A stretch of DNA of 64,000 nucleotides from Imbricaverruca yamaguchii (lineage: Eukaryota > Arthropoda > Thecostraca > Neoverrucidae), in contig JAOTOL010001561.1 of assembly GCA_034440575.1 (NCBI GenBank), forward strand, positions 103,501 to 167,500. The letters are read 5' to 3'. Shown here piece after piece: positions 55,333 through 64,000 of this stretch (position 1 is its first letter; the number at the start of each line of letters is the position of its first letter). The notes beneath the pieces were generated by a model. It was not told the origin of the DNA and did no database searches. It worked only from the letters and a program-made list of their open reading frames with translations. Made by a program: the position numbers and the translations under genes.

Positions 55333-56630
55333 GCGCTGTTCGGCAAGCATCTATACGGTGCAGTCAGTGCAGTCGGAAAGTAAGGAACCAATCGGACGCG
55401 TCAGAGTTTCGCCTCAGGCATTTTTATGTTACCTCACACATTGGCAGACTGTGCAGTCGGTGCAGTCGGAAAACCACGTAATCTCCGACTGCAAGTTAAC
55501 TTGTGCGTGGCTAACGCAGTTGAAACAAGGCTGGAGTAGCACGGGTTACGGCGGGGGCATAGGTAGATACATACTTCCAGGAATATTTCACCCATAGCAT
55601 GGCCGCCAGTTAAATTGTGCACTCTTGAGCCGAAATAATAAATCAATGAGATTGTCCCTTACTTTTTGGTCATTACAGACTTGTTCTTCCAAAACGTCGC
55701 TGAGAAATCGAATGGCTTTAACTCATGGTTACTTGCCCTTTACATTAGCCTTTGGTACCTATTTCTGTAGAAGCCCCTGAGCACAAGTTGGAAAAACATG
55801 TCGAGTAGACTTGTTGAATATTACCTGGCAGTATATTCACCTACCATTTCTTTGGTAAATCACATGTAGGCAAGATATTCCCTATTTCATATTACACCAT
55901 AAAGCATTGGCACAATGGATGATGCAAAATCCTTTTGTGACAGTGATATTTCACAATACAACATCAGTACGTTTTAGGCGATGCATTGTTAATGGGCTTT
56001 AGATTACCTAACATCAGTGCAATTTAGAATACTCAACATCAGGCTTTATCATACAGGCAACCAAACATGAACTTTTTGTTGATCACGCATTGGAAGGCCA
56101 GGTTAGGTTTTTACCGACAATTTTGCATTTTCCTTTATTGCATACATCCCCATTAAAGTCATATATTCAGCCCCACACCTTTCCCATCTTTACGTGGAGA
56201 AAGAGGGAATAACATGCATCTTCATTGTTATACATGGGTGTGAAATGACCAAACCTGGTTGATATTTCCTAAAATTTAAATAACCAACTAACCATGGGTG
56301 CCCATGTTTTTTTTATGGATTTGGATAGTATTTCAGTAAATTTAGCATTTTGTTGGTGAACTGACTACTTATTGATATATATGTACTTTAATTTAAATTG
56401 CATATATCTGGAAAAATGCATTTCCCAATAAAATATACAGGGAACTCATTCAAATCACATCACAAAGCATCATGCGCATTTTTTTCCAAATTGTATGGCC
56501 TTCTATGCATTTATGTTAGCTTTTGACACAAAGGATATAGATCTGGCATGAAAATTGTAAGTGTGGAAATGGTACCATTGATTCAGGATTTCATTTCTGA
56601 AAATATGGCACCTGCAAACTGTTATTGTCC
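55333..56630. other. Unassigned DNA, partly repeat B-like
   Basis: A pair of GTGCAGTCGG words lies at 55,367 and 55,447. 55,760-55,880 resembles repeat B. The rest shows nothing recognisable. Confidence 0.3.
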
Positions 56631-56639
56631 TTTCCAAAG

Positions 56640-57000
56640 CCAGAAGTACAAGGCTCTCATCTAGCATACAACCAGAGGTGCATCAAGCGCACCAGGTAGT
56701 ACAAAAGGTGTGCCAACCCATGGAGGAAAAGGGACACCTGGTGCCCCAATACTATGGATATAAAAAACGAAGTGCAATGAAAACAAAATATTAAGAAATA
56801 TGAATTAAAAGTAGCTTTCTTGAAGACAACTAGGGTAATTATCTATTTTTCCTATAGAAGCCCATGAGTACAAATGAGAAAATGACATGGACTTGACTGG
56901 TTGAAGCTTTCGTAGCATCAGCACCTACTGTTTCTTCAGAAACTAAATGTGAGCAAGATATGCACTGTTTAAACTTCAGTGTTTCGCTGTGTAAACTTTA
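56640..57000. repeat. Dispersed repeat B copy
   Basis: The ordered blocks listed for 1600-2000 recur here, including GGTGTGCCAACCC, CTTTCTTGAAGACAACTAGGGTA and ACATGGACTTGACTGGTTGAAGC. Confidence 0.55.
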
Positions 57001-57279
57001 ATCAGAAGCTGTTGACTCCTTTTGTGATAATGATAAGGTATTCCATCAGCCATACAATACAGGCAACCATCACAACATCCCCATTGTGCTGAAGTGTAAG
57101 GGTGATATAGGGTGACACTCCACATGAAAAAGATTGTCAATAATTTCAATAGCAATGTTCTGAATTCAGTTGGAAAAAAAACCTGCTGAGAAGAGGGTGC
57201 ACACAGGTATTCTGAAATAGTGCATACAGAGTGACACCCCTGGTTTCTGAGTAGATCCCTCCCAGTCATTAGTATTATC

Positions 57280-57700
57280 GCAACTTAAGGTATCCACAAT
57301 GCAAGTGTTACACATATCTTACCACCATGAGGCAAACAAAGTGGTTAGGTTTTGTTAGGTTAAGCTAAACTTTTATTTTAAGGTTGCAAGATTTCCACAT
57401 TTTTGGTGACATTTATCGGAATACAAATTATTTAATTTCTTCCAAATCAAATTAGGCTAGGTTTGATTATGCTTTTAATTTGTATTTTTAGACAGAGACA
57501 ATGGGAAAATTTTCCATTTTTAACAATATTTTTCCTCTAGCATTTTGCAAGTTCTAGCAGCTCCCAACCTATAGACTAAGTTATGTTACTTTGTTCTCTC
57601 TTTTCCATGATGTTTTGCTACATCACCGAAAACCAAGCCCCTTCAGTTATAAAGTCATAAAACATTCAGACTTTATAAGAGCCACAATGACCCATCTAGG
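57280..57700. repeat. Dispersed AT-rich repeat A copy
   Basis: GGTTAGGTTTTGTTAGGTTAAG at about 57,341-57,362 and GGCTAGGTTTGATTATG nearby, with AT-rich flanks, follow the pattern of 1160-1300. Confidence 0.5.
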
Positions 57701-58197
57701 TTAAGTCTGTAATGAGACGATACCATAATCATGAACAAAAAGACACTAATCACCCCAACCAACATCACATCACAAATTCCAAAGAAATCTTCAGCCATCC
57801 ACCCTTACCTATCCACCCATGTCCCACATTGTCATCCATGCTTTTGCAGTTTGCCGCCAGCTCTCAAGGTGGAAGGACGCGCCCCCGAGCTCCAGGTTTC
57901 CAGATAAGTCGCTGCAGAACAGGGCAGTACTCTAGTCTAAGCTGTGGATAGGTGCTTAGCAATTACTTCTTTTATTATATTTCATTAGGTTTTATCTTAT
58001 AAGCATTTTCGTAGCACGCAAACTATACTATATTAACCTAGCGACGCCGCAGGACGCCATCTTTGGCTTCGGCGTGTTCTCGACTCTTCGATTTCTGTAG
58101 TAGGAGATATTACAAGTGTGTAGATTTGATAAGTACATTAGACAACATTCATACTATCCTAACATACTTTATTTATTTTTTGGTGTGCATAGTGTGT

Positions 58198-58841
58198 TGG
58201 GTGTTGAAGTTTAAGATAGTTTAATTAGTAGTAAGTTGGGGGTATTCATAAGTGCTGTGTGACTGTTCATTTTTCTGTCTAGCCATAAGTGATATCAAAG
58301 GGATATTTATATAGTTGTCTACTTGTGTGGAAGACAATTAGATTAGACATCTTGTTTAGTTATTTAATTTATTTACAAAAAACAAAACAAAACAAAAAAC
58401 AAACAATTGTTTAATAGTTTGTGCTTTTCTTGAGGCACTCAGATATTTAACTGACAGTATAGGAGGTAGCGCTTTATAGTGAATGATAGTTAGTTTTTTT
58501 GTCGGTTGTTTAGCAAGTGTGTTTGGTGTTGAAGTTTAAGATAGTTTAATTAGTAGTAAGTTGGGGGTATTCATAAGTGCTGTGTGACTGTTCATTTTTC
58601 TGTCTAGCCATAAGTGATATTAAAGGGATATTTATATAGTTGTCTACTTGTGTGGAAGACAATTAGATTAGACATCTTGTTTAGTTATTTAATTTATTTA
58701 AAAGAAAACAAAACAAAAAAACAAACAATTGTTTAATAGTTTCTGCTTTTCTTGAGGCACTCAGATATTTAACTGACAGTATAGGAGGTAGCGATTTATA
58801 GTGAATGATAGTTAGCTTTTTTGTCGGTTGTTTAGCAAGTA
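58198..58841 (+). repeat. Two 325-bp tandem monomers in the CR1 5' region
   Basis: GTTGAAGTTTAAGATAG starts at 58,203 and again at 58,528, a period of 325 bp. The copies share TAGTAGTAAGTTGGGGGTATTC, ATTTTTCTGTCTAGCC, AACAAACAATTGTTTAATAG and TGTCGGTTGTTTAGCAAGT with only a few differences. They lie directly upstream of the ORF1 start, as promoter monomers do in some L1 elements. Confidence 0.85.
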
Positions 58842-58894
58842 AATTTAGCAAGTTAATTTGAATCTAAATCTAGGCATAAGCTGCAGCGTTTAGG

Positions 58895-59851
58895 ATGGTT
58901 TCGACCAGGATGCAGGCACTAGAGGAAGAAATTAGGACCCTTAAGGCAGAGGTTTACAACCTCAAGGCTGCCCTTGTTGCACAGGGTAGGCAAGATAAAG
59001 CAACAAGGGGTCAATCCGTAGCAGGGACATCATATGCCCAGGTGGTCGCAGGCCACCAGGTAGCTGAGGTTTCCCCTACTGTGGAGGTGGCTGGGATCTC
59101 TCAAGAGGGGAGTGTTAATAGTGTTAATAGTGAACAGAGGAGGGGTAGTTCTGGTAGGTCACAGGAGGGGAAGTGGCATGAGGTCAGGGGGTGGAGGATT
59201 TGGAGACGCGAACCTAAGGAAAGGGTCAGTGAGTGGCAGGTGGCAGGTGGTAGGAGCGGGAGGAAGTGTAGCCGACCGGCCCAGCGGGCAGGCACAGTAA
59301 CAACAAATATGTTCCAGGCATTGGATGACTGCCCCCAGGATAGCAGTAGTAAGGAGTCAGTGCTGGTCATAGGAGACTCTCGTGTGCGTCATTTAGAGCG
59401 GGTATTTTGTAAAGGTAGGAGGGACAGGAGGTGCATCACCAGGCCTGGTGCCAAGGTGAAGGACCTGGTAACTGCGGTGGCACAGGTCACCAGTGATCAC
59501 CAGTTTAACACAGTCATAGTGCATGTAGGGGTAAATAACATAGGTCATACTAGGAGCGAGGAGCTTCTGCGGGAGTACAGGGCCCTTCTGGCCACCCCGA
59601 AGGGTACCAATAGAGTGCTTGTAACAGGAATTTTGCCTAGGGCTAGAGCCTCCCCTGAGTGGAGCTCTAGGCCACTGGCAGCTAACACCAGGGTAGGAAA
59701 GCTCTCCCAGGAGCTAGGTTTTACATTTGTAGACGAGTGGAGCAGGTTTTATGCATCGTGGGACCTCTATCAGAGGGATGGCCTGCATTTTTCTGAGAAG
59801 GGGGTCCATGTGTTAGGCAAAGTATATGAGCATGTCCTTCAGGGAAACTAG
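58895..59851 (+). CDS. CR1 ORF1 protein: coiled coil plus SGNH-esterase-like domain
   Basis: An intact 318-codon frame begins at ATG 58,895. Residues 6-30 form a short coiled coil (ALEEEIRTLKAEVYNLKAAL), residues 30-155 are a low-complexity Ser/Gly/Arg-rich linker with a WRIWRREPKER patch, and residues 155-318 are an SGNH-hydrolase-like domain: VLVIGDSRVRHL with catalytic Ser in GDS (160-162), an HVGVNNIG Gly/Asn block and a C-terminal DGLHFS carrying the Asp and His pair. Esterase-type ORF1 is known from CR1-group elements, where it binds RNA and forms multimers. No gag-type zinc knuckle is seen. Four bases past its stop lies a second ATG (59,855) in another frame. Confidence 0.85.
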   Translation: MVSTRMQALEEEIRTLKAEVYNLKAALVAQGRQDKATRGQSVAGTSYAQVVAGHQVAEVSPTVEVAGISQEGSVNSVNSEQRRGSSGRSQEGKWHEVRGWRIWRREPKERVSEWQVAGGRSGRKCSRPAQRAGTVTTNMFQALDDCPQDSSSKESVLVIGDSRVRHLERVFCKGRRDRRCITRPGAKVKDLVTAVAQVTSDHQFNTVIVHVGVNNIGHTRSEELLREYRALLATPKGTNRVLVTGILPRARASPEWSSRPLAANTRVGKLSQELGFTFVDEWSRFYASWDLYQRDGLHFSEKGVHVLGKVYEHVLQGN

Positions 59852-59854
59852 GAA

Positions 59855-62800
59855 ATGGGGTGGGGAGGGATGAAATTGCATTGCCAACTCAGGAATATTC
59901 CAATAGTGTCAGCCAAGGCAATAGAACCTCAAAGTCTGCAAATAGGGACAGCAGCAACTCAAGGGGACAGAGTTATAGTTCATCTAGTGATAAAAGAACT
60001 CCTCAATATGAAAAAGCCAAAGGTGGTTATGGAGCATTTGTTAAGTGTATGATGTTTAATGCTCAGAGTATCCGTTCCAAATTTGATGAGTTCAAGTGTT
60101 ATGTTGCTGAGGAGGAACCGGATTTTGTTTGCATTACGGAGGCATGGGTCAGTGAAGGATATTTTGGAGATAACTTACAGGACTATGAGATCCAGGGATA
60201 CAATATGTTTTCGTGCAATAGGGGTCCAGCAATGAAAGGGGGTGGTGTAATGCTATATGTGAATAGCTTATTCAGTTCTCAAAAAGTAGCAGGTGGGGAT
60301 AAAAATGTGTCTGTGGAGTCCATTTGGCTTGATGTCACTGTGGGAAAAGGCAACAGCAATACTCTTAGGATAGGAGCTTTCTACCGATCAGGAACCCTGC
60401 CACATTCTCAGCAACTGGAGCTTGACAAGGTGATTTGTGAGGAAATCAGTAGAAACTTTAAGAGGAAGTGCCTTATTCTCGGTGACTTTAATCTAAAAGG
60501 TTATGAAAATGCTGGTGTTGGCTCCCATCATGCAAAATGTTCAGGAAATGCCTTGAAGAGGACCTGTTCTTAAACCAGTTTGTATCGGAACCTACCAGGC
60601 ATGGTTCATTCTTGGACCTTGTATTCTCGGATTTAAGTGACTTGGTTCAAGACTTGACTGTAGGCGAAACTCTGGGTAAAAGTGACCATAACATAGTTAG
60701 ATTCAAGGCACATGTAGGGGAAATTATCAAGGATAATTTGGTAAAGGTTCCAAATTTCAACAGAGCAGACTTTAACGGCATGAGAGCGGCTTTAAGTGCC
60801 ATCAGATGGGAAGAAGAATTCTCCAATTTAAATGCCTGTGAAATGTGGGAAAAGTTCAAATCTTACTTAAAGGAAACTCAGATTAGACATGTCCCCAAAA
60901 GCAAAGACGCAAAAGAAGGGTAGGAAAGCCAGCATGGCTTACACCAGACGTGATAAAAGCAATTAGGGCTAAGAAAACTGCATTTAGAGTTTTTAAAGAA
61001 GCCTCAAATGTCATTAATCTAAAGGCGTATCAAAAAGCTAGAGACACTGTGAAGCAAAAAACCAGAGCAGCAAAGCGAGCAAAGGAACTGGATTTAGCTA
61101 GAAACTGTAATGGGGACAGTAAAAAGTTCTTTAGTTTCTACAAGCTGAGTAAAGTTTCTAGCACAATTGGTCCACTGGAAGTAAACGGGACTACATTGGG
61201 TGAGGATAGTGAGATGGTTGAGGAGCTGAGCAAGCAGTTCAAATCAGTGTTTACATTGGAAGATATGACCAATCTGCCGACCGTACACCATAGTTCAGTT
61301 ACATGGGATCTGACAAATGATGTTGATTTCATTGGTAGTGATGTTGTTTACAATCATATCAGGAAAATAAAGCCAAATAAGGCCGCAGGACCTGATGATA
61401 TTTATGCTAGGGTGTTGCGGGAAACTGAAAAGGAACTGGCATTTCCACTTAGTATAATATTTTGTAGATCAGTTTCACATAATGAAATTCCAACCGATTG
61501 GAAAAGGGCAAATGTAGTTCCTATTTTCAAGAAAGGAGAAAGAGGGAAAGTTGAAAACTATAGGCCAATAAGTCTCACATCCCTAGTCTGCAAGGTACTC
61601 GAATCAATTATCAAGGATAGAATAGTTAGTTATCTGGAAGGTAGCAGATTGATTCAAGATACTCAACATGGATTTAGAAAAGGACGATCGTGTCTCACAA
61701 ACCTCTTGGACTTTTTGAACTTCGCCACAGAACAATTTGATCAGGGAAATCAGGTTGATGTAGCATATCTTGACTTTAGTAAGGCCTTTGACAAGGTACC
61801 CCATAAACGGTTAATGATACAGCTTCAGTCCCATGGTATTGCAGGTAGCATCTTAAAATGGATAGAGTTGTGGCTTTCAGATAGACAGCAAAGAGTGATG
61901 CTAAATGGTACAAAGTCATCATGGCAAAATGTTCTTAGTGGAGTCCCCCAGGGGTCAGTACTAGGGCCATTACTGTTCATTATATTTGTAAATAACATTG
62001 AAAGTGGCCTAAGCAGTAAAGTTTTGAAATTTGCAGATGATTTAAAGGTCTTTAGGGCAATAACAGGTCAGGATGAGCATATCTCGCTGCAAAAAGACTT
62101 AGACGAACTTGTGAAGTGGTCCGAAGAATGGCAAATTAAATTTAACTTTGATAAGTGCAAAATCATGCATGTAGGTAAGCAGCATATGAAGGCTCCATAC
62201 TTGATGGGTGGTCAAGTGCTATCAGTGACTCAACAGGAGAAGGATTTAGGTGTTATTCTAAACACAAAATTGGGGGCATCAGAACAGACCAAGGAAGCCA
62301 GGAAGAAGGCACTGAGAATGCTCGGGGCAATAAATAGAATGTATCATACAGAAGTGAGGAAGTGATCAGGAAGCTTTACTGTGCATACGTCAGGCCACAT
62401 TTGGAATACTGCATCCAAGCTTGGTCTCCTAGCTATGAAAAAGATTGTTGGCTTTTAGAGAGAGTACAAAAGAGGGCTACAAAATGGTAAATGGCATAAG
62501 CAACCTGGCATATGAGGAAAGATTGAAGAAAGTGAATATGTTTTCACTTAGATATAGAAGGCTGAGAGGAGATCTCATCGAGGTCTTTAAATTTGTCAAT
62601 GGTCTGGAGAGGGGATACCTTGGGGAAATGTTTGAATTTAACATAAATGATGCAATTAGAGGTCATAAATTCAAAATTAAAATTAACCACAGCAGAACAA
62701 GGTTAAGGCAAACTTTCTTCACCAACAGGGTAGTGGAACACTGGAACCAGCTGCCAGAAAACATCGTCAGTAGCAGAACATTGAACATCTTTAAAAACAG

Positions 62801-62858
62801 CATAGACAACCATTATAAGAATAGAGGGCTTGCTTTTCAGTATTACAGGGAGGGCTGA
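59855..62858 (+). pseudogene. CR1 ORF2: endonuclease and reverse transcriptase, frameshifted
   Basis: The first in-frame ATG of the endonuclease frame is at 60,049 (CMMFNAQSIRSK). The apurinic-type endonuclease shows ITEAWV, GGGVMLYV, AFYRSG and LILGDFNLK. The frame breaks near 60,535 and continues to SDHN (about 60,680), then breaks again near 60,920. From 60,950 it encodes the reverse transcriptase: NYRPISLTS, AYLDFSKAFDKVPH, GVPQGSVLGPLLF and FADDLKVF (catalytic aspartates, about 62,030-62,043). It shifts again near 62,340 and near 62,484, each where this copy lacks one base present at 27 kb, and closes with MFSLRYRRLRGDLIEVFKFV. Replication would need an intact frame, so this copy is probably dead. 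Confidence 0.85.
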
Positions 62859-63089
62859 TTGGCAGATTTGGTGGGCAACTGGTTCAGTGTACAGAGTGCA
62901 ACCAAGAAGGGCCCTTGTGGCTCAGAGTTGCACTGATCTTTTATGTCTTTATGTCTTTTATGTCATACCTGTCAAGCGCTATTCACTGGATCCTGCATAA
63001 CATACATGTGGTTCAAGTGTCCTACCAATAATTTTCAAACTCCACCATTGCCTGCTTAAAGGGACCTGGACCATGCACACTAACTTATC

Positions 63090-63680
63090 AAAACTCTCAT
63101 GTCATCTACCACTAATTAGAATAGTAAACAATTTCCAGCCTAAAAATTGGTCCAACCGACTTTTAAGTACAGTTAATGAGGGACCCCCACAGCACCAGCA
63201 GGCAGTCTATTCCACTGAGCAACAACCCTTTGCCTGAAGACCAGTTGTAGCTTTACTGTCCTGCACCTTGATTTGTCTAACATGGATTGGTGGGGCACGA
63301 GTGGTCTGGGGGTAAGTTGCTCGTTGCTGGGGATAAGTTCACGATCAAAAGGTTGTAGGTTCGAGTCTCACTTGTCGCTACTCTTCGCCCGCGACCAATC
63401 GGCATGAGATATTGGCGACGCTACATGACTCAATGGTCGATCTGTCATAAAACCAAGAACCAACCAACATGGGTTGATGACACCTAAGGGCTAAATAGAA
63501 GAGGATCATTCAGATTGACCTGATCTAGCCCTTGAATAATTTTATACATTTCATTCACATCACTCCTTAACCTCCTACACTTCAGTGAGTACATATATAA
63601 TGCCACAAGACTTTCCACATATTCTAAGTTGCCTAGTACACTGATGAGCCCAATGACCTTGTAGTGCACACAGGTCCAAC
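63090..63680 (-). mobile_element. CR1-like retrotransposon 3' fragment (second family), interrupted by a SINE
   Basis: On the minus strand the segment encodes MYSLKCRRLRSDVNEMYKI near 63,590, then a region resembling the CR1 C-terminus (VLKSRLDQFL-like near 63,160), with stops. It differs from the family at 58-63 kb, so it is another CR1-group lineage. A SINE is inserted between 63,289 and 63,466. Confidence 0.6.
63290..63465 (+). mobile_element. tRNA-derived SINE with 11-bp target-site duplications
   Basis: Direct repeats AACATGGATTG (63,279-63,289) and AACATGGGTTG (63,466-63,476) bound the insertion. The 5' end GGGGCACGAGTGGTCTGGGGGTAAGTTGC has an A-box, and GGTTCGAGTCTC at about 63,358-63,369 is a near-perfect B-box. 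The tail region (CGCGACCAATCGG, then ATTGGCGACGCTAC) is shared with the SINE at 22,031-22,190. It is nested in the minus-strand CR1 fragment, which was therefore present first. Confidence 0.85.
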
Positions 63681-63689
63681 TTGTCATTT

Positions 63690-64000
63690 TGTAATTATTT
63701 TTCCTGCCAACTGAAAAGTATGTATTTACAGAGGAAATGAGTGGGCACATGCTAGCCGCAAATATAAAACTTGCATTGAAAAACAGAAATTTCATGAATT
63801 CAGATTACCTGTAAGTGAAAATTGTGTTCCATGCTTCGACTTTAGTTCCAAGTTTTGGAGTATTTTTGCAGGGCTTTTATTTGAGGCGTGAAACGTTTTT
63901 ACCATAGTTGAGAACTGATTTCTTCCGCCCACATTTCAGGAGACAAAGACAGAACATGCTGTAGCGGCTCATGTTTCATGAATTCGAAAATATAAAGATA
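63690..64000. repeat. Dispersed AT-rich repeat A copy (continues past the window)
   Basis: GAAAAGTATGTATTTACAGAGGAAATGAGTGG and CATTGAAAAACAGAAATTTCATGAATTC match 1475-1575 in order. The sequence runs to the window edge. Confidence 0.5.

Larger units (their letters stand above)
57850..62970 (+). mobile_element. CR1-type non-LTR retrotransposon, nearly full length
   Basis: The element comprises a 5' region (from about 57.85-58.0 kb, exact start unknown), two 325-bp tandem monomers, ORF1, ORF2 with endonuclease and reverse transcriptase, and a 3' end with TTTTATGTCTTTATGTCTTTTATG at about 62,938-62,965. The 3' half is collinear with the truncated copies at 27.0 and 12.1 kb. ORF1 is intact; ORF2 is broken by frameshifts. 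It is thus a recent but inactive copy unless the breaks are sequencing errors. Confidence 0.85.

Noticed and set aside
54550..55597. Open frames of 216-301 codons on both strands
   Set aside because: They lie in a 16/23-bp minisatellite whose 39-bp dimer is a multiple of three and lacks stops; several frames on both strands are open at once, which is diagnostic of repeat artefact.
63293..63370. Functional tRNA gene
   Set aside because: A and B boxes are present, but the acceptor and anticodon stems do not form a convincing cloverleaf, and target duplications and a shared tail mark it as a SINE. The same holds for 22,031.

Overview
The window looks like intergenic, repeat-dense DNA from an animal, most likely an arthropod (crustacean or chelicerate); the species cannot be named from sequence alone. 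Grounds: spliced genes with GT-AG introns and a TATA/initiator promoter; recurrent degenerate TTAGG/CCTAA clusters, the telomere-type motif of arthropods; CR1-type and Penelope-like retroelements, tRNA-derived SINEs, and hAT, piggyBac-like and PIF/Harbinger-like DNA elements; long CA and TA microsatellites. No operons, rRNA, CRISPR array or intact tRNA gene was seen.

The best host-gene signal is a pair of convergent copies of a 108-residue secreted Gly/Asn/Ser-rich protein, at about 31.1-32.4 kb (+) and 45.96-47.9 kb (-). They sit in the arms of a large inverted duplication (about 29.88-33.57 kb and 44.76-49.07 kb). Each has a TATA promoter with a perfect CRE palindrome, a noncoding first exon, an intron filled with a minisatellite, a 186-nt exon holding the signal peptide and a 141-nt last exon. 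The coding parts differ at 2 of 327 positions, while the introns differ by arrays and insertions. Each minisatellite unit is a copy or variant of the very splice acceptor plus start-codon context used by the gene. A third, diverged exon-2 fragment lies at 54,517-54,594, beside another minisatellite.

Layout: 0-3.2 kb AT-rich dispersed repeats; 3.2-6.5 kb a hAT fragment abutting a decayed gypsy-type LTR element (integrase end, an env-like remnant, a separate chromodomain ORF, a candidate LTR); 7.25-8.5 kb a dispersed repeat that recurs beside the duplicated arms; 8.6-10.9 kb a broken hAT transposase gene on the minus strand; 12.1-12.7 kb a CR1 3' end; 15.3-21.8 kb two large inverted repeats built of degenerate minisatellite units; 22.0 kb a SINE with 10-bp target duplications; 25.7-28.3 kb a palindromic repeat cluster around a truncated CR1; 29.9-33.6 kb left arm; 33.9-38.1 kb TTAA-flanked piggyBac-like elements; 39.5-42.1 kb a PIF/Harbinger-like element; 44.8-49.1 kb right arm; 50.6-53.7 kb more TTAA elements; 53.7-55.3 kb a dispersed repeat, the orphan exon and a composite minisatellite; 57.9-63.0 kb a nearly full-length CR1 with two 325-bp 5' monomers; 63.1-63.7 kb an older CR1 interrupted by a SINE.

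Most other open frames are chance frames in repeats. Three minus-strand stretches (28.39-28.59, 38.91-39.09, and about 24.77-24.97 kb) have splice-like edges and could be exons of genes extending outside what can be read here, at low confidence.
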